Program-made: the position numbers and the translations under genes
In this document: in pieces, positions 27,940 to 39,996 of the stretch
Position numbering within the stretch: the first letter of the stretch is position 1
Layout of the letters: the number at the start of each line of letters is the position of its first letter
NCBI GenBank assembly: GCA_023974075.1
Contig: JAMFTG010000212.1
Location: 130,001-194,000 of the forward strand
DNA length: 64,000 nucleotides
Origin: Chaenocephalus aceratus
Lineage: Eukaryota > Chordata > Actinopteri > Perciformes > Channichthyidae
Reading direction: 5' to 3'
Notes under the pieces: model-generated
Database searches by the model: none
Told to the model about the DNA's origin: nothing
The model's input: only the letters and a program-made list of their open reading frames with translations

Positions 27940-29300
27940 ACCAGTATTCCTCCATCTTGTGACTGTGTAACTCCCTCTCTTAGATATCAGCATATGAAGG
28001 ACACTGTTCAGGAACTAGTTGATGCTCTGTAAGTGATGACTACTTCCATTCTGGAGAGGATCACAGATACATGGATCCTGATCGAAGCTCAAGCCCACTG
28101 GCCATACGCTATTATGCACATACACTGGAACTGAAGGCAATTCAATGTGTGATTCTTTTAAGTAACATTTAATAAATAATACAAACAAGATTTCTATAGA
28201 TTTATGCTTTTGACTCTTCACACAAATGTATTTCCACTGATCTTCTTTATTAAGGTGGCAGCATATACTGTAATTCAGAGACTGATCTCAACTCATCTGA
28301 ACATATGATTACATCTTTTCAATTGTCTATGTATGGCAATTGCAAGATTTATATATGCTTGTTTATAAGATGCATTAATTCTCAATTTCCTATATATCCG
28401 TTTTTATTTTAAAGATAAGACATAGTTCCTTTTAACTCATGCAGGAGGAGACGTTTAAGTACAAGCAGTTTGTCAAAGGTACACATAACCGATGGAACAC
28501 CCAAAGCAACGATGGACTATAACGTGTAGATGTAACTTTTGTTGTGCTAACTAGAATGACCTGCAACAATGAAGGACACTCATTCCTCATTGACCTGCAT
28601 GCATACTTGTATCTGTACAGCTGCGTTGTACATACGATTAATTAAACATGTGTATAAGGTTGGGATAGCAGTTTGATTCAGTATGGCAGAAAGGACAGAC
28701 CGACTTTGACCTTTGACCTTAATTTACCCGAAATAAACCCAGAATTTGCGGCATTTTTACAACCCCCCCCCCTGCTGTTCCCTCCCTTGAGCCTCAGATA
28801 TACACAGTCCACCATTGTCTCGAATCTTTTCAGGATCAGCTGTGAACATCATACCGGGCCGTTTCCTTCGACTCCTCATCTCCCTTTCTGATTTCTTTTA
28901 TGGAGTGCGCTACACTTCCCCTCGCTCCAGTTTTAAGGCTTTCTTTGGGCACAGCTCTGGATTTCTCTGCGTGCCCCACTTTAATAATGCATCGCTCCCA
29001 AGCACGCAGCTCCAAGCCGTCCCATATAGCAGCAGCGAGCGCAGTAATAGCAGTGTTTCGCAGGCTTTAAGGGACATTACACCATGGAGTAAAACATCTG
29101 TGAAGGGCAGCACGACCCAGAATACACAGCGGTGAGAAGCGGGTCAGAGCCTCGTGTTAGTCGAGTGTTTCTGATGCAGATCAATAGAAATGTTACGTAT
29201 TTAGAGTAAGCAAGGCAGGGATCATCTGCCCTTACAAGATGGAGCTTTTGATAACAATTTCCATGAAGGCCGGATCTAAAGGGTTTTATGGGTATCATTT
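27940..29300. other. Intron between E16 and E15, no gene recognised
   Basis: Unique-looking intron with a C-run at about 28765. Short frames at 28673-29135 show no family motif. Confidence 0.45.
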
Positions 29301-29303
29301 AGA

Positions 29304-29560
29304 GCAGGGGTCGGGAACCGTTTTCCTCTCAAGGGCCATTTCAATGTTTCAACATCCTCCGAGGGCCGTACAAATTATTGACCTCTGCTTAAAAATACTA
29401 AAATCACAGCCCATTCATTTGGCTTTTCTTTCATGCTGTGCAAAGAAAGAGCAACCTCTGAATCCAGATATCTCACCATGACTCGTGTATGCATGCACGT
29501 GCACGGTGTGGCGTGACCACCAAAACAGAAAGATATGGACACAAGATGTGCGCAAATGTA
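29304..29560. mobile_element. hAT-derived fragment
   Basis: It starts CAGGGGTCGGGAACCGTTTT, a common hAT terminus. The stretch at 29479-29560 (GATATGGACACAAGATGTG) resembles the interior of the element at 44146-44430. The right end is not seen. Confidence 0.45.
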
Positions 29561-29935
29561 TTTAGTTTCCTATCCATGTGGACATGATTTAAGCCGTGGT
29601 GAACCGTCAGGGCCTTCAAGGTATTCAGAGAATACCCTGATAAAAAAAAGACATTTATCGATTTAATTATATAAATACAATTTTATAAAATGTAAATACA
29701 TTTTATAAATGAGAATCGTATCTGTATCTTGTGGATTCACTCCAGGTGGAACTAAAGTCTGATTTAACACTTGATTATATTTCACATCATTCATCCACAT
29801 CTGAGAAGTAACTAAATTAAATACATGTAGTGGAGTAGAAGTACATGTACCTCACAGTGAAGTAAGTACACAGTAGCATGCAATGAAAATACTCCAGTAA
29901 AGTCTTCTAAATTGTACTTAAAGGTCCCCTAAGAT

Positions 29936-30411
<476 letters not shown>

Positions 30412-30837
30412 CCTATGATACTGTTTTTCATCAATATATAATAGGCCTCAGATATATCCAGAGCCTGTCCCTGATTGGCTGAAACACCAATCAGATCATT
30501 GCAGCATTACCCAGAATCCCCTCTGTTTCAGCCCTGTTTCCAAAGAGCTGATTCTCCGTCTGTTACTTCAGATGGAAACAAGGAGCCCCTCCCCACGCCC
30601 CTCTGAGAGACATTTAGTTACAAGAACTCAATGGAGCTCTAGAGGAGATTCAGGTGATAAGGGGGGGGGGGGGTTACCTTGTTGCTGATTGGCTAATGGT
30701 TACACAAGACAACACATCGTTATGACATCACAAAGTGACCAAAATCTGATCAGCTCATTTTCAGACAGGTTTTTATAGAAATGGATCAAAAAGAGAGAAA
30801 ATCTTTGTTCCTGAAACTTTCAGAGTCTCTTTCCACA

Positions 30838-32028
30838 GAGGGGACACATGTTGATGTAGAAGAGACATGAAGAAGAGGGGACACATGTTGATGTAGAAGA
30901 GACATGAAGAAGAGGGGACACATGTTGATGTAGAAGAGACATGGAGAAGAGGGGACACATGTTGATGTAGAAGAGACATGAAGAAGAGGGGACACATGTT
31001 GATGTAGAAGAGACATGGAGAAGAGGGGACACATGTTGATGTAGAAGAGACATGAAGAAGAGGGGACACATGTTGATGTAGAAGAGACATGAAGAAGAGG
31101 GGACACATGTTGATGTAGAAGAGACATGAAGAAGAGGGGACACATGTTGATGTAGAGGAGACACGAGGAAGAGGGGACACATGTTGATGTAGAGGAGACA
31201 CGAAGAAGAGGGGACACATGTTGATGTAGAAGAGACATGAAGAAGAGGGGACACATGTTGATGTAGAAGAGAAATGAAGAAGAGGGGACACATGTTGATG
31301 TAGAAGAGACATGAAGAAGAGGGGACACATGTTGATGTAGAAGAGACATGAAGAAGAGGGGACACATGTTGATGTAGAAGAGACATGAAGAAGAGGGGAC
31401 ACATGTTGATGTAGAAGAGACATGAAGAAGAGGGGACACATGTTGATGTCGAAGAGACATGAAGAAGAGGGGACACATGTTGATGTAGAAGAGACATGAA
31501 GAAGAGGGGACACATGTTGATGTAGAAGAGACATGAAGAATAGGGGACACATGTTGATGTAGAAGAGACATGAAGAAGAGGGGACACATGTTGATGTAGA
31601 AGAGACATGGAGAAGAGGGGACACATGTTGATGTAGAAGAGACATGAAGAAGAGGGGACACATGTTGATGTAGAAGAGACATGGAGAAGAGGGGACACAT
31701 GTTGATGTAGAAGAGACATGGAGAAGAGGGGACACATGTTGATGTAGAAGAGACATGGAGAAGAGGGGACACATGTTGATGTAGAAGAGACATGAAGAAG
31801 AGGGGACACATGTTGATGTAGAAGAGACATGGAGAAGAGGGGACACGTGTTGATGTAGAAGAGACATGAAGAAGAGGGGACACATGTTGATGTAGAAGAG
31901 ACATGGAGAAGAGGGGACACATGTTGATGTAGAAGAGACATTAAGAAGAGGGGACACGTGTTGATGTAGAAGAGACATTAAGAAGAGGGGACACGTGTTG
32001 ATGTAGAAGAGACATGGAGAAGAGGATT
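30838..32028. repeat. 37-bp minisatellite, about 32 units
   Basis: Unit: GAGGGGACACATGTTGATGT then AGAAGAGACATGAAGAA, very homogeneous. Because 37 is not a multiple of three and no phase holds a stop, all three minus-strand frames stay open for over 370 codons. The unit's core GGGGACACATGTTGATGTAG occurs once in TTAA copy c (39151-39170). Confidence 0.95.
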
Positions 32029-32177
32029 GTGCACAATAGGTGACCTTTAAGTGCTTGAGTACGTCTCCTTCGTGTCTTCCCACCTCTGCTCTCGGTGAAC
32101 ATCCTCCAGGTCGATGTTGTCCTCTAATTGATGTTCTCTTGTTGTGCTGTAATGGGTTTAATACAAAGTGTCCTCAC

Positions 32178-32331
32178 CCCTTCTCCTTCGTCTCCCACCT
32201 TCCAGTCCTCCTGCTCCAGCTCGTTGTAGAGCGCCTCTCGACTCGTCATCAGGTTCTGTCGCCGGATCTCGCTCGTCCGCTGCTCCCACACCGACTTGCC
32301 GCCCTTAATGTTGTTCTTCTGCTGCTCCTTA
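32178..32331 (-). CDS. cacna1a: cacna1a E15: II-III linker, KSVWEQR block
   Basis: The 154-bp exon reads KEQQKNNIKGGKSVWEQRTS then EIRRQNLMTSREALYNELEQ and EDWKVGDEGEG. KSVWEQRTSE and SREALYNE are conserved CaV2 landmarks. The acceptor is CCCGCAG and the donor GGG/GTGAGG. It ends between codons. Intact. Confidence 0.95.
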
Positions 32332-32393
32332 CTGCGGGTGGAGACACAAAGATGGAGGGACGTGAACATTAAAGGACTAAAACCACCAGACTG

Positions 32394-33030
32394 AGGGACA
32401 GTTTCATCCCACAGGCCATGAGACCAGTGTTTCTCAAACATTTTCATTCCAAGGACCACTTAACCAATAAAAAAACACTCGCGGACCACCTAACTCCGCA
32501 AATATCAAAAAACACATCGTTTTTCTGGAACATATTACAAATCGCCTGAAAATGCTACAAACAAGTGGCAACATGTGTGATGAAGGTGTTTATCTGGGCT
32601 ATATCATGCAATCGAAAGTTAAACTTAAGCTCGCTTCATTGCGGAGATATTCCCGCGAGAGTGCGGAAAACGGAAATGTATTTATTTATTTCAAATGTGA
32701 AATGTTACCAATATACTCACGGACCACTAGGGGGCGCTCACGGGCCACCAGTGGTCCGCGGACCACACTTTGAGAAGCACTGCATTAGACTACTAAACAC
32801 CTGAACTTTTGAAACAACGTCAATAACATTCTTCTGTTTGCATCTCATATACATCACTATTCCAATTACGTGTATATAGACTATTCTGCACTATTTCTAT
32901 TCTATTTTACGTGTATTTACTTGCACTATTATCTGTGTTATTGTGTTGCACTGTAGGAGGAGCCTGTGACCTCAGACCTTCATTGTCATAACCACACTGT
33001 AGCTATGACGATAAAAGCCTTGAACCAACA
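32394..33030 (+). mobile_element. LINE 3' end (L2-like), split by a hAT MITE
   Basis: GACAGTTTCATCCCACAGGC then, after the insertion, ACTACTAAACACCTGAAC and the tail TAGCTATGACGATAAAAGCC. It matches the tails at 24780 and 59380. Confidence 0.65.
32425..32782. mobile_element. hAT-type MITE in the LINE tail
   Basis: Ends CAGTGTTTCTCAAACATT and CACACTTTGAGAAGCACTG. Flanks CATGAGAC (32417-32424) and CATTAGAC (32783-32790) match at seven of eight bases. The interior has repeated GGACCAC. Confidence 0.88.
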
Positions 33031-34150
33031 TTGGCAAAGGAAAATAAAATGGCAGATACATAAGGGAACGCATTAGAAATCAGCCGTAAGAGTACGTCCT
33101 AAAAACACCATTTTAAAATACTTCTTGCTTACCTTGGATGCTTATTTATTTCATGTTCATTTGGTTAATTGGTATGTATGCATGTATTGTAGTCTAAAAC
33201 ATTATCTACACTGTCCACTTTGCTGTATTTATTTGAACAAGTACCATGCATACAAATACATTAAACTCAGAAAAGACAACATGTATTTTATGTCAGATTT
33301 GAGCTAATAGCTAATTTCCATCTGCAGTCTTGAGGTAGGTACATAACAAACAATAAACACTAACAACATTGCATAATCTCTGTCACACAAACAATTATTA
33401 AACAAGATTAAAGAACCGGTCAATTCAATGATATATAGTACACTTAAAATATAATATTACGATACAATTACAACTCTGATTACAGTGTAATTAATATTGG
33501 CAATATCCTTTGAGTGAAAGTCCGTGCAGGTTTTAAGCTCATCTGGAAGAATATTCTGTAACACTGTAGATGTTGCCGCTGTGGGACAAATAAAGGACGT
33601 CTGATATCAGATCGATACGAAAGGAAATGACTTCAGTAGAAGACAGAATAAGGCACATTTGGCTATAAAAGTATAACTGCAATTTCAACGTGTGATTGAA
33701 CAAAATCTGAAGTGAGAAATCGAACAATGTCATCCATAGAGATCCAGAAGCAGCAGCAGTGCAAACAACATGCAGTGTGTTCACATTGAATATGGACTAC
33801 ACTGTCCTCTAATTAAAAGTTGTACATGTGAGAGTAGGATAATGTTTCAGATTACATTTGGAAAAGTGGGATATTTGTTATATCTCAGAACCATATATTA
33901 CAACAACAAAAAGGTCGCCAACGTCTTTTATACATAACATGACATAACATCTCCTCTTGTGGTTCATGGTTTTATTTTCCAGGGTGTGTTTAAACAAGTT
34001 TGCTGATTTCCCCGAAATTAACTACACAATACTTGCAAATAGTGCATGTGTGACTCGCGCCAAAGTGACGGCAGGATATAGAAGGATACTTCTTGCAGAC
34101 TGCAATGTGAGTAACTAACCCTTGGCCATAAGATATACATTTATTACTGA
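33031..34150. other. Intron between E15 and E14, no gene recognised
   Basis: AT-rich; a retroposon-like tail GGGACAAATAAAGGACGTCT at 33576-33595. Otherwise nothing classifiable. Confidence 0.45.
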
Positions 34151-34158
34151 ATCAACTA

Positions 34159-34462
34159 CCGTACTTTTCGGACTATAAAGCGCACCTGCAGCTAAACTGT
34201 CCGTCTGTCTTGCTCTCGTTCCGTCTCTCGGTTCCACTTTTACTTTGGCGCGCTACCTGTCTCACTCTTCTCCGGCCTCCAGCTTTTCCTGCTGGAGCCC
34301 GCCGCTTAAAGGTGGCGGGCGCGGACCGGTCATAGAGCCCATAGAGTTAAAGGTGGTTAATTTTACCTGTGAAATCCATAGATTTCGGAGGTTCCCTAGT
34401 GGCCGTTAGCTGCACAAAAAAAATGGGGGAAAAAGTCGCGGCTAATAGTCCGAAAAGTACGG
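34159..34462. mobile_element. TA-flanked MITE (Tc/mariner-type)
   Basis: CCGTACTTTTCGGACTATAA at the left is mirrored by TAGTCCGAAAAGTACGG at the right, with TA on both sides. This terminus is widespread in vertebrate genomes. Confidence 0.85.
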
Positions 34463-34757
34463 TATGTATAAGTGCTATGACTGACAGAAAGCATACGATT
34501 GACACGTCCTAATTGACAAGCAGAACTGCAGCACAAAAACCTGCAGCTTCTAATCTTGCGATCAAAGTCCGGAGACTTCTAAAGGAGCAGCGGGGTTTTT
34601 GTGAGCGGCGTTTTGAAGCGTCCCATTGTCAGCGTTTCTGCTGCCGGGAGCAGATTCTACAGCCTCCCTCCACAAAGAGCGAATCTGTGCCTTTCACTCG
34701 CAGAACAATCGCTTAATCATATTTTAGAGGATGAGAACGCGGGGAGAGTGTGATGGT

Positions 34758-34796
<39 letters not shown>

Positions 34797-34800
<4 letters not shown>

Positions 34801-34877
34801 TGAATGCCTGCCAATCACAGTTGTTAGGAAAGACAGTGCTTTCTGTGTGTGTGCAATTATACAAATAACGGCGAGAA
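34797..34877. repeat. 80-bp direct repeat, left copy
   Basis: GCTTGAATGCCTGCCAATCA to ACAAATA recurs at 36344-36424 with a few changes, bracketing the minisatellite. Confidence 0.9.
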
Positions 34878-34889
34878 AGAAAACTTTAA

Positions 34890-36345
34890 CTTAGTCTCTC
34901 TTAAGGGGAATCTTAAGGAGTTTAGTCTCTCTTAAGGAGAATCTTAAGGACTTTCTCTTAAGGAGACTCTTAAGGTGTTTAGTGTTTCTTAAGGTGTTTA
35001 GTCTCTCTTAAGGAGAATCTTAATGAGTTTAGTCTCTCTTAAGGAGAATCTTAAGGTGTTTAGTGTTTCTTAAGGTGTTTAGTCTCTCTTAAGGAGAATC
35101 TTAATGAGTTTAGTCTCTCTTAAGGAGAATCTTAAGGTGTTTAGTGTTTCTTAAGGAGAATCTTAATGAGTTTAGTCTCTCTTAAGGAGAATCTTAAGGT
35201 GTTTAGTCTCTCTTAAGGGGAATCTTAATGAGTTTAGTCTCTCTTAAGGAGAATCTTAAGGAGTTTAGTGTTTCTTAAGGAGAATCTTAATGAGTTTAGT
35301 CTCTCTTAAGGAGAATCTTAAGGAGTTGAGTCTCTCTTAAGGAGACTCTTAAGGTGTTTAGTGTTTCTTAAGGTGTTTAGTCTCTCTTAAGGAGAATCTT
35401 AATGAGTTTAGTCTCTCTTAAGGATAATCTTAAGGTGTTTAGTCTCTCTTAAGGTGAATCTTAAGCAGTTTAGTCTCTCTTAAGGTGAATCTTAAGCAGT
35501 TTAGTCTCTCTTAAGGGGAATCTTAAGGTGTTTAGTCTTTCTTAAGGTGTTTAGTTTATCTTAAGGAGAAGCTGAAGTTGTTTAGTCTCTCTTAAGGCCC
35601 TTACATACCGAGACGATTTTCGGCGTCGATAGATGTCGGGCTGTCGATGAGCGTCGTGTCGCCCTACTCAGATTGGTGTGTCTACACCGTCGTGTCTTTT
35701 CGGGAGGCCGTCGGCCAAAGAAATCACTCTGATTGGCTGTTCAGCTTAGCGAATCAGTGCATGAGAAGCGAACGGAAGTGAGGGACTGTGGAGTCTATTT
35801 TTATATAACATTACAAGACTGATTCTTAGTATTACATGATATGCTTATTGTGCTCATGAGATTGCTACGAATATAGAATAAATAGGCACAATCACTAATC
35901 CCAGGCGAGGTGACGCGACGTTCCATCGGGACGTGTTTTTTGGTGTTCTTTGGTGTCAGTTTGGTGTGTAAGGACCTTTAAGGAGAATCTTAAGGTGTTT
36001 TGTCTCTCTTAAGGATAATCTTAAGGTGTTTGGTCTCTCTTAAGGAGAATCTTAAGGTGTTTGGTCTCTCTTAAGGAGAATCTTAAGGTGTTTGGTCTCT
36101 CTTAAGGAGAATCTTAAGGTGTTTGGTCTCTCTTAAGGTGTTTGGTCTCTCTTAAGGTGTTTGGTCTCTCTTAAGGAGAATCTTAAGGTGTTTAGTCTCT
36201 CTTAAGGAGAATCTTAAGGTGGTTGGTCTCTCTTAAGGGGAATCTTAAGGTGTTTGGTCTCTCTTAAGGGGAATCTTAAGGTGTTTGGTCTCTCTTAAGG
36301 GGAATCTTAAGGTGTTTGGTCTCTCTTAAGGGGAATCTTAAGTGT
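34890..36345. repeat. 31-bp TTAAGG minisatellite, split by a MITE
   Basis: Degenerate units of TTTAGTCTCTCTTAAGGAGA plus ATCTTAAGGTG fill 34890-35595 and 35978-36345. The TTAAGG palindrome-like cores CTCTTAAGGAG and CCTTAAGA make the array self-complementary in places. Confidence 0.92.
35596..35977. mobile_element. TTAA-flanked MITE inside the minisatellite
   Basis: Ends GGCCCTTACATACCGAGACG and GGTGTGTAAGGACC are inverted copies. TTAA on both sides (35592-35595, 35978-35981) may be the target duplication, though TTAA is also part of every repeat unit. Confidence 0.7.
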
Positions 36346-36424
36346 GTTTGAATGCCTGCCAATCACAGTTGTTAGGAAATACACAGTGCTTTCTGTATGT
36401 GTGCAATTATACAAATAGTGAGAA
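36344..36424. repeat. 80-bp direct repeat, right copy
   Basis: Second copy of the segment at 34797-34877 (TTTGAATGCCTGCCAATCAC). It lies immediately after the last minisatellite unit. Confidence 0.9.
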
Positions 36425-36510
36425 AATAATACTTTAGACCAGAAGTGTGTGTGCATGAAAGTGAACATTAATTTTGATCTGTATTTTGTATTCAGATTAC
36501 GTGTTGTATG

Positions 36511-36805
36511 TAGGGCTGAACGGTTAATCGATTTTAAAATCGAAATCGCGATTTTAAATGATGTGATTATGAAATCGCAAAGCCTGTGATTTTTTTTTAC
36601 AGTTAAAAAAAAAATGTTTTCATTCACACCAATCAGAAGTGCTGTAGAGACAGGAGCACGTTGATGCGACCTTCCAAGCCGGAGATATGGCCGCATTTTA
36701 CAATGAACTTCTGTTGGGTCGCTTAGAAACAAATATCGCAAATCGAATCGCAATATTTGTTAGAAAAATCGCAATTACATTTTTTCCCAAAATCGTGCAG
36801 CCCTA
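36511..36805. mobile_element. hAT-type MITE, perfect 8-bp target duplication
   Basis: Ends TAGGGCTGAACGGTTAATCG and AAAATCGTGCAGCCCTA; GTTGTATG flanks both sides (36503-36510, 36806-36813). Interior rich in AAATCGCAAT. Confidence 0.93.
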
Positions 36806-36808
36806 GTT

Positions 36809-36859
36809 GTATGTATGTATGTGTGTGTATGTGTGTGTATGTATGTATGTATGTATGTA

Positions 36860-36912
<53 letters not shown>
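36809..36912. repeat. GTAT/GT microsatellite, left part
   Basis: (TATG)n and (TG)n continuing at 37987-38152 on the far side of a hAT insertion. Confidence 0.95.
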
Positions 36913-36915
<3 letters not shown>

Positions 36916-37986
36916 CAGGGTTGGGAGGGTTACTTTGTGAATGTAATCAGTTACTGATTACTGATTACATGGCTCTGAAAGTAATCCGAATACAGTTACA
37001 GTTACGTGTCTTAAAAAAGTACGTATCAGAACGTAATCAGATTACTTTTAGATTACTTTTGGATTACTTTCTTTTTCCCGGGTATGTTTTGGTGAACAGG
37101 AGACACAAAAACCAAAAGGAAACTGAACGTGTTTTCCTGTTTTAATGGCGTATCAAGAGCACACTGAAACATCACATCTGAAACGATGTAACAACATAAT
37201 ACACGTGTTGGGATGCAGCTTGGGATGTGAGGAGAGGGACACGGCTTAGAACGGGCGTGTCGCCTTCTGTCCTGCCAGTGTTGGGAGGACAGGAATTAAA
37301 ATGTCGAACTCGGACTTCATGTTAAGGACATGTCGGCCAGGGGTGTAGAGCTATAGTTTAAGCACCGGATCGGCAAAACAGGAGAGTGTGCACCAGTCTG
37401 CCTTGATCTATGTATTCATGTCCGTGACTCTCACAGTATCTGCTGCCCACAGCTGCTCTATAGAAGGAACACCTCCTTCACTTCATGACCTCTCTGCAGC
37501 GCCAGGAGGCAGCGGGAGGGTTAGCTCCGCCTCTGAGAAGAAGAGCCCGCCGAGCAGTGCCTTTCACGCACCGCCTTCACTGTGTTTACCTTCAGAAATA
37601 ATCATTAGTAAGGCTAAAGAGCGACCGCAGGCTGATGTGTTTTAACCACACACACCTATATATACACACACACACATACGCGATTTAAACGCAGACTTTT
37701 GTTCCTCCATGTTTCGTTGTTTTTTTGGTCCATCTGCGCGGTGATAGGTTTTGTGCGCTGTGATGATTCGGCTGTACCTTTAGTAATGAATATTAAATGT
37801 TGTGAGGAAATCTTTCCACCAATAATTCCAATAAGTAATCCAAAATGTATTCACCTCAGGTTTACGAAAGTAACTGTAATCAGATTACTCGTTTTTCAAA
37901 TGTAACGCGAGCTGAATACAGTTACTTGATTTTTGTATTCTGATTACGTAACGCCGTCACATGTATTCCGTTACAACCCAACCCTG
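36916..37986. mobile_element. hAT-type element inserted in the microsatellite
   Basis: Ends CAGGGTTGGGAGGGTTACTT and TCCGTTACAACCCAACCCTG, with TGTGTATG on both sides (36908-36915, 37987-37994). Interior has the GTAATCAGATTAC motifs of this common fish family and no transposase frame. Confidence 0.92.
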
Positions 37987-38008
37987 TGTGTATGTATGTA
38001 TGTATGTA

Positions 38009-38075
<67 letters not shown>

Positions 38076-38082
38076 GTGTGTA

Positions 38083-38120
<38 letters not shown>

Positions 38121-38152
38121 CATGTATGTATGTATGTATGTATGTATGTATG
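37987..38152. repeat. GTAT/GT microsatellite, right part
   Basis: Mixed (TATG)n/(TG)n, the displaced continuation of 36809-36912. Confidence 0.95.
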
Positions 38153-38192
38153 ATTTGTTTGCGTTTACTTTTTAATGCGTGTGTGTACTTAC

Positions 38193-38299
38193 GCAGCAAT
38201 AGACAGGTTGGTTGCTGACAGCGGGCTAACTTCTGCTACTTCCTTAGCCTTCTGCATAGCTGTCTTCTGATTGGCTGCTTCCTCCTGTTCTTCCTCGTC
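38193..38299 (-). CDS. cacna1a: cacna1a E14: proximal II-III linker
   Basis: The 107-bp exon reads [20 protein letters not shown] and [15 protein letters not shown]. It is the acidic, helical start of the cytoplasmic II-III linker. The acceptor is CCAATAG and the donor GC/GTAAGT, followed by a CA-rich stretch. Intact. Confidence 0.95.
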
Positions 38300-38532
38300 C
38301 TATTGGAGAAGAGAGTTAACACGGTCATTTCATGTTTAATTTTCAATACAGTGGCACAATATAAATAGATAAAACAACCAGAGGGAGAACATGAAAAAAA
38401 GTCAAGTGATATCAAGTCATAAAATATAATATTAATTACTTATCATAGTTTAAACTGTAAAAAAGAGCACATTTAAGCTTAAAAATGTTATTATCTCATC
38501 CCAATCCCTTTTTTTGTATACGTGTTATTTAA

Positions 38533-39212
38533 AGTGGACCTACTGTATCATGCTATTTTTAGGCAATAGCATAGCTCTCAGAGATATACACATATATTAA
38601 AAACATGTCTATGAAGTGTTTTGCTCAAAATACCAAACTAGCCCATTCTAGCCACGCCTCATATCCCTCTATTTCACTTCCTGTTTCAAAAGTGCTGATT
38701 TGGGTATAAAGCTTTAAAGAGGAGGGGGCGGAGCTTATGTGGGACCCGGCAGCTACTGTCTAAACTAAATGCTGCCGTGATGAAACTCCATATCATGGAT
38801 TATCAAGGATCGGAAAGAGTCTGGAGCTCAAAGGCTTTCTCTCTTGCCGGTTACACCACAAGGTGAGTTCCTTTTTACTTCCTGCTTCTTCACACACATG
38901 CTCTCCAGTACAGGTGAGCTCTGAGTGTTAGCGATGCTAATGTAAACACCGACCATATTACGTCCAAAACAGTCGGGCATTGTTTCTGATAGCAACGTTT
39001 CTGATTGGGCCGTGGGTCCTCATTTCAGATGTTACGTCATATCGGACGCACATCTGGATCAGCTCCGTTGTTCCCCGTTTTTAGAGATTTGGGTACGGAG
39101 GAAAAGAGAGAGGGTTTTATTTCCTGACGCTGCGTGAGTTCCCCGACACACCGGGGACACATGTTGATGTAGAGAAGACATCACAAAGTGCATTTTGCAT
39201 GATAGGTCCCCT
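38533..39212. mobile_element. TTAA-flanked MITE, copy c
   Basis: TTAA at 38529-38532 and 39213-39216; ends AGTGGACCTACTGTATCATG and GCATGATAGGTCCCCT. It includes a single copy of GGGGACACATGTTGATGTAG near its right end, the apparent source motif of the minisatellite in copy b. Confidence 0.88.
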
Positions 39213-39219
39213 TTAAATA

Positions 39220-39540
39220 AAATAAATATACTGGTTGCACTAAACATACAGAGTCTTTGAGTTCCCTGTATGTACTTCTAGCAAAGATTGTCCAATTTCA
39301 ATAGAGGAAACTTTCATAGTAAAGGGGAACGTTTTGACACAATTTAAAATCAGCATTTTCAACATTTCACAGATTAATCGAGGATTTACAATGAAAGTTC
39401 AAAACCTAGTGTTATGTCCTTTTTAGTAGATGTCCTCAAAGACATATTTTATAGGTTACAAACAATATATTTAAGCTTTACTTTTCCCCCCTTAAAATAA
39501 GGTTTGAGAATGTGTTTTGTTCTGGTTTGATCCTCGATGG
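39220..39540. other. Intron sequence, no gene recognised
   Basis: AT-rich intron before E13; nothing classifiable. Confidence 0.5.
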
Positions 39541-39547
39541 TTTGTAC

Positions 39548-39615
39548 CTTGGTGAGCTCCTGGGCGTTGGCCAGATTGTCCACAGCGATGGCCAAGAAGA
39601 CATTGAGCAGAGTGT
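39548..39615 (-). CDS. cacna1a: cacna1a E13: end of domain II S6
   Basis: The 68-bp exon reads [20 protein letters not shown] and TK after the split tyrosine codon shared with E12. It is the inner end of S6 and the start of the II-III linker, nearly invariant in CaV2 channels. The acceptor is CCTCAG and the donor AAG/GTACAA. Intact. Confidence 0.97.
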
Positions 39616-39827
39616 CTGAGGAGGCAGGAGTTAAGGAGGAATATCGAGGGAAGAGGAATCTGATGGTTCCTCACGGAGTACGGAGAAAAAAGGGGGAACA
39701 AAAAGAAAAGGAAAGACAGGAAGTGGAAATGTCTTCGGCAAAGTTTTAGAGCTCAAATAGACTCAAAAAATAATCATCTACATGTCATCATACGCTGTCT
39801 TTGTATTTACATGCATGCACATTGTCT

Positions 39828-39866
<39 letters not shown>

Positions 39867-39996
39867 GAGAAAAAAGAGAATGAGAGATACAGAACAGGAA
39901 AGACAGGAAGTGGAAGTGTCTCTTATCTATATTACAGTGACCTGTGTATTTGTGTTTAGTATTGACATGCATGTATATTGTGCATTGTGTGTGTAA

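Noticed and set aside
30773..32083. A 436-codon minus-strand ORF as a repeat protein gene
   Set aside because: It is the 37-bp minisatellite; all three frames are open and the array lies within a transposable element.
34890..36345. CRISPR-like regular repeats
   Set aside because: Units are contiguous and degenerate with no unique spacers, and the host is a vertebrate. The same applies to 30838-32028 and 49280-49632.
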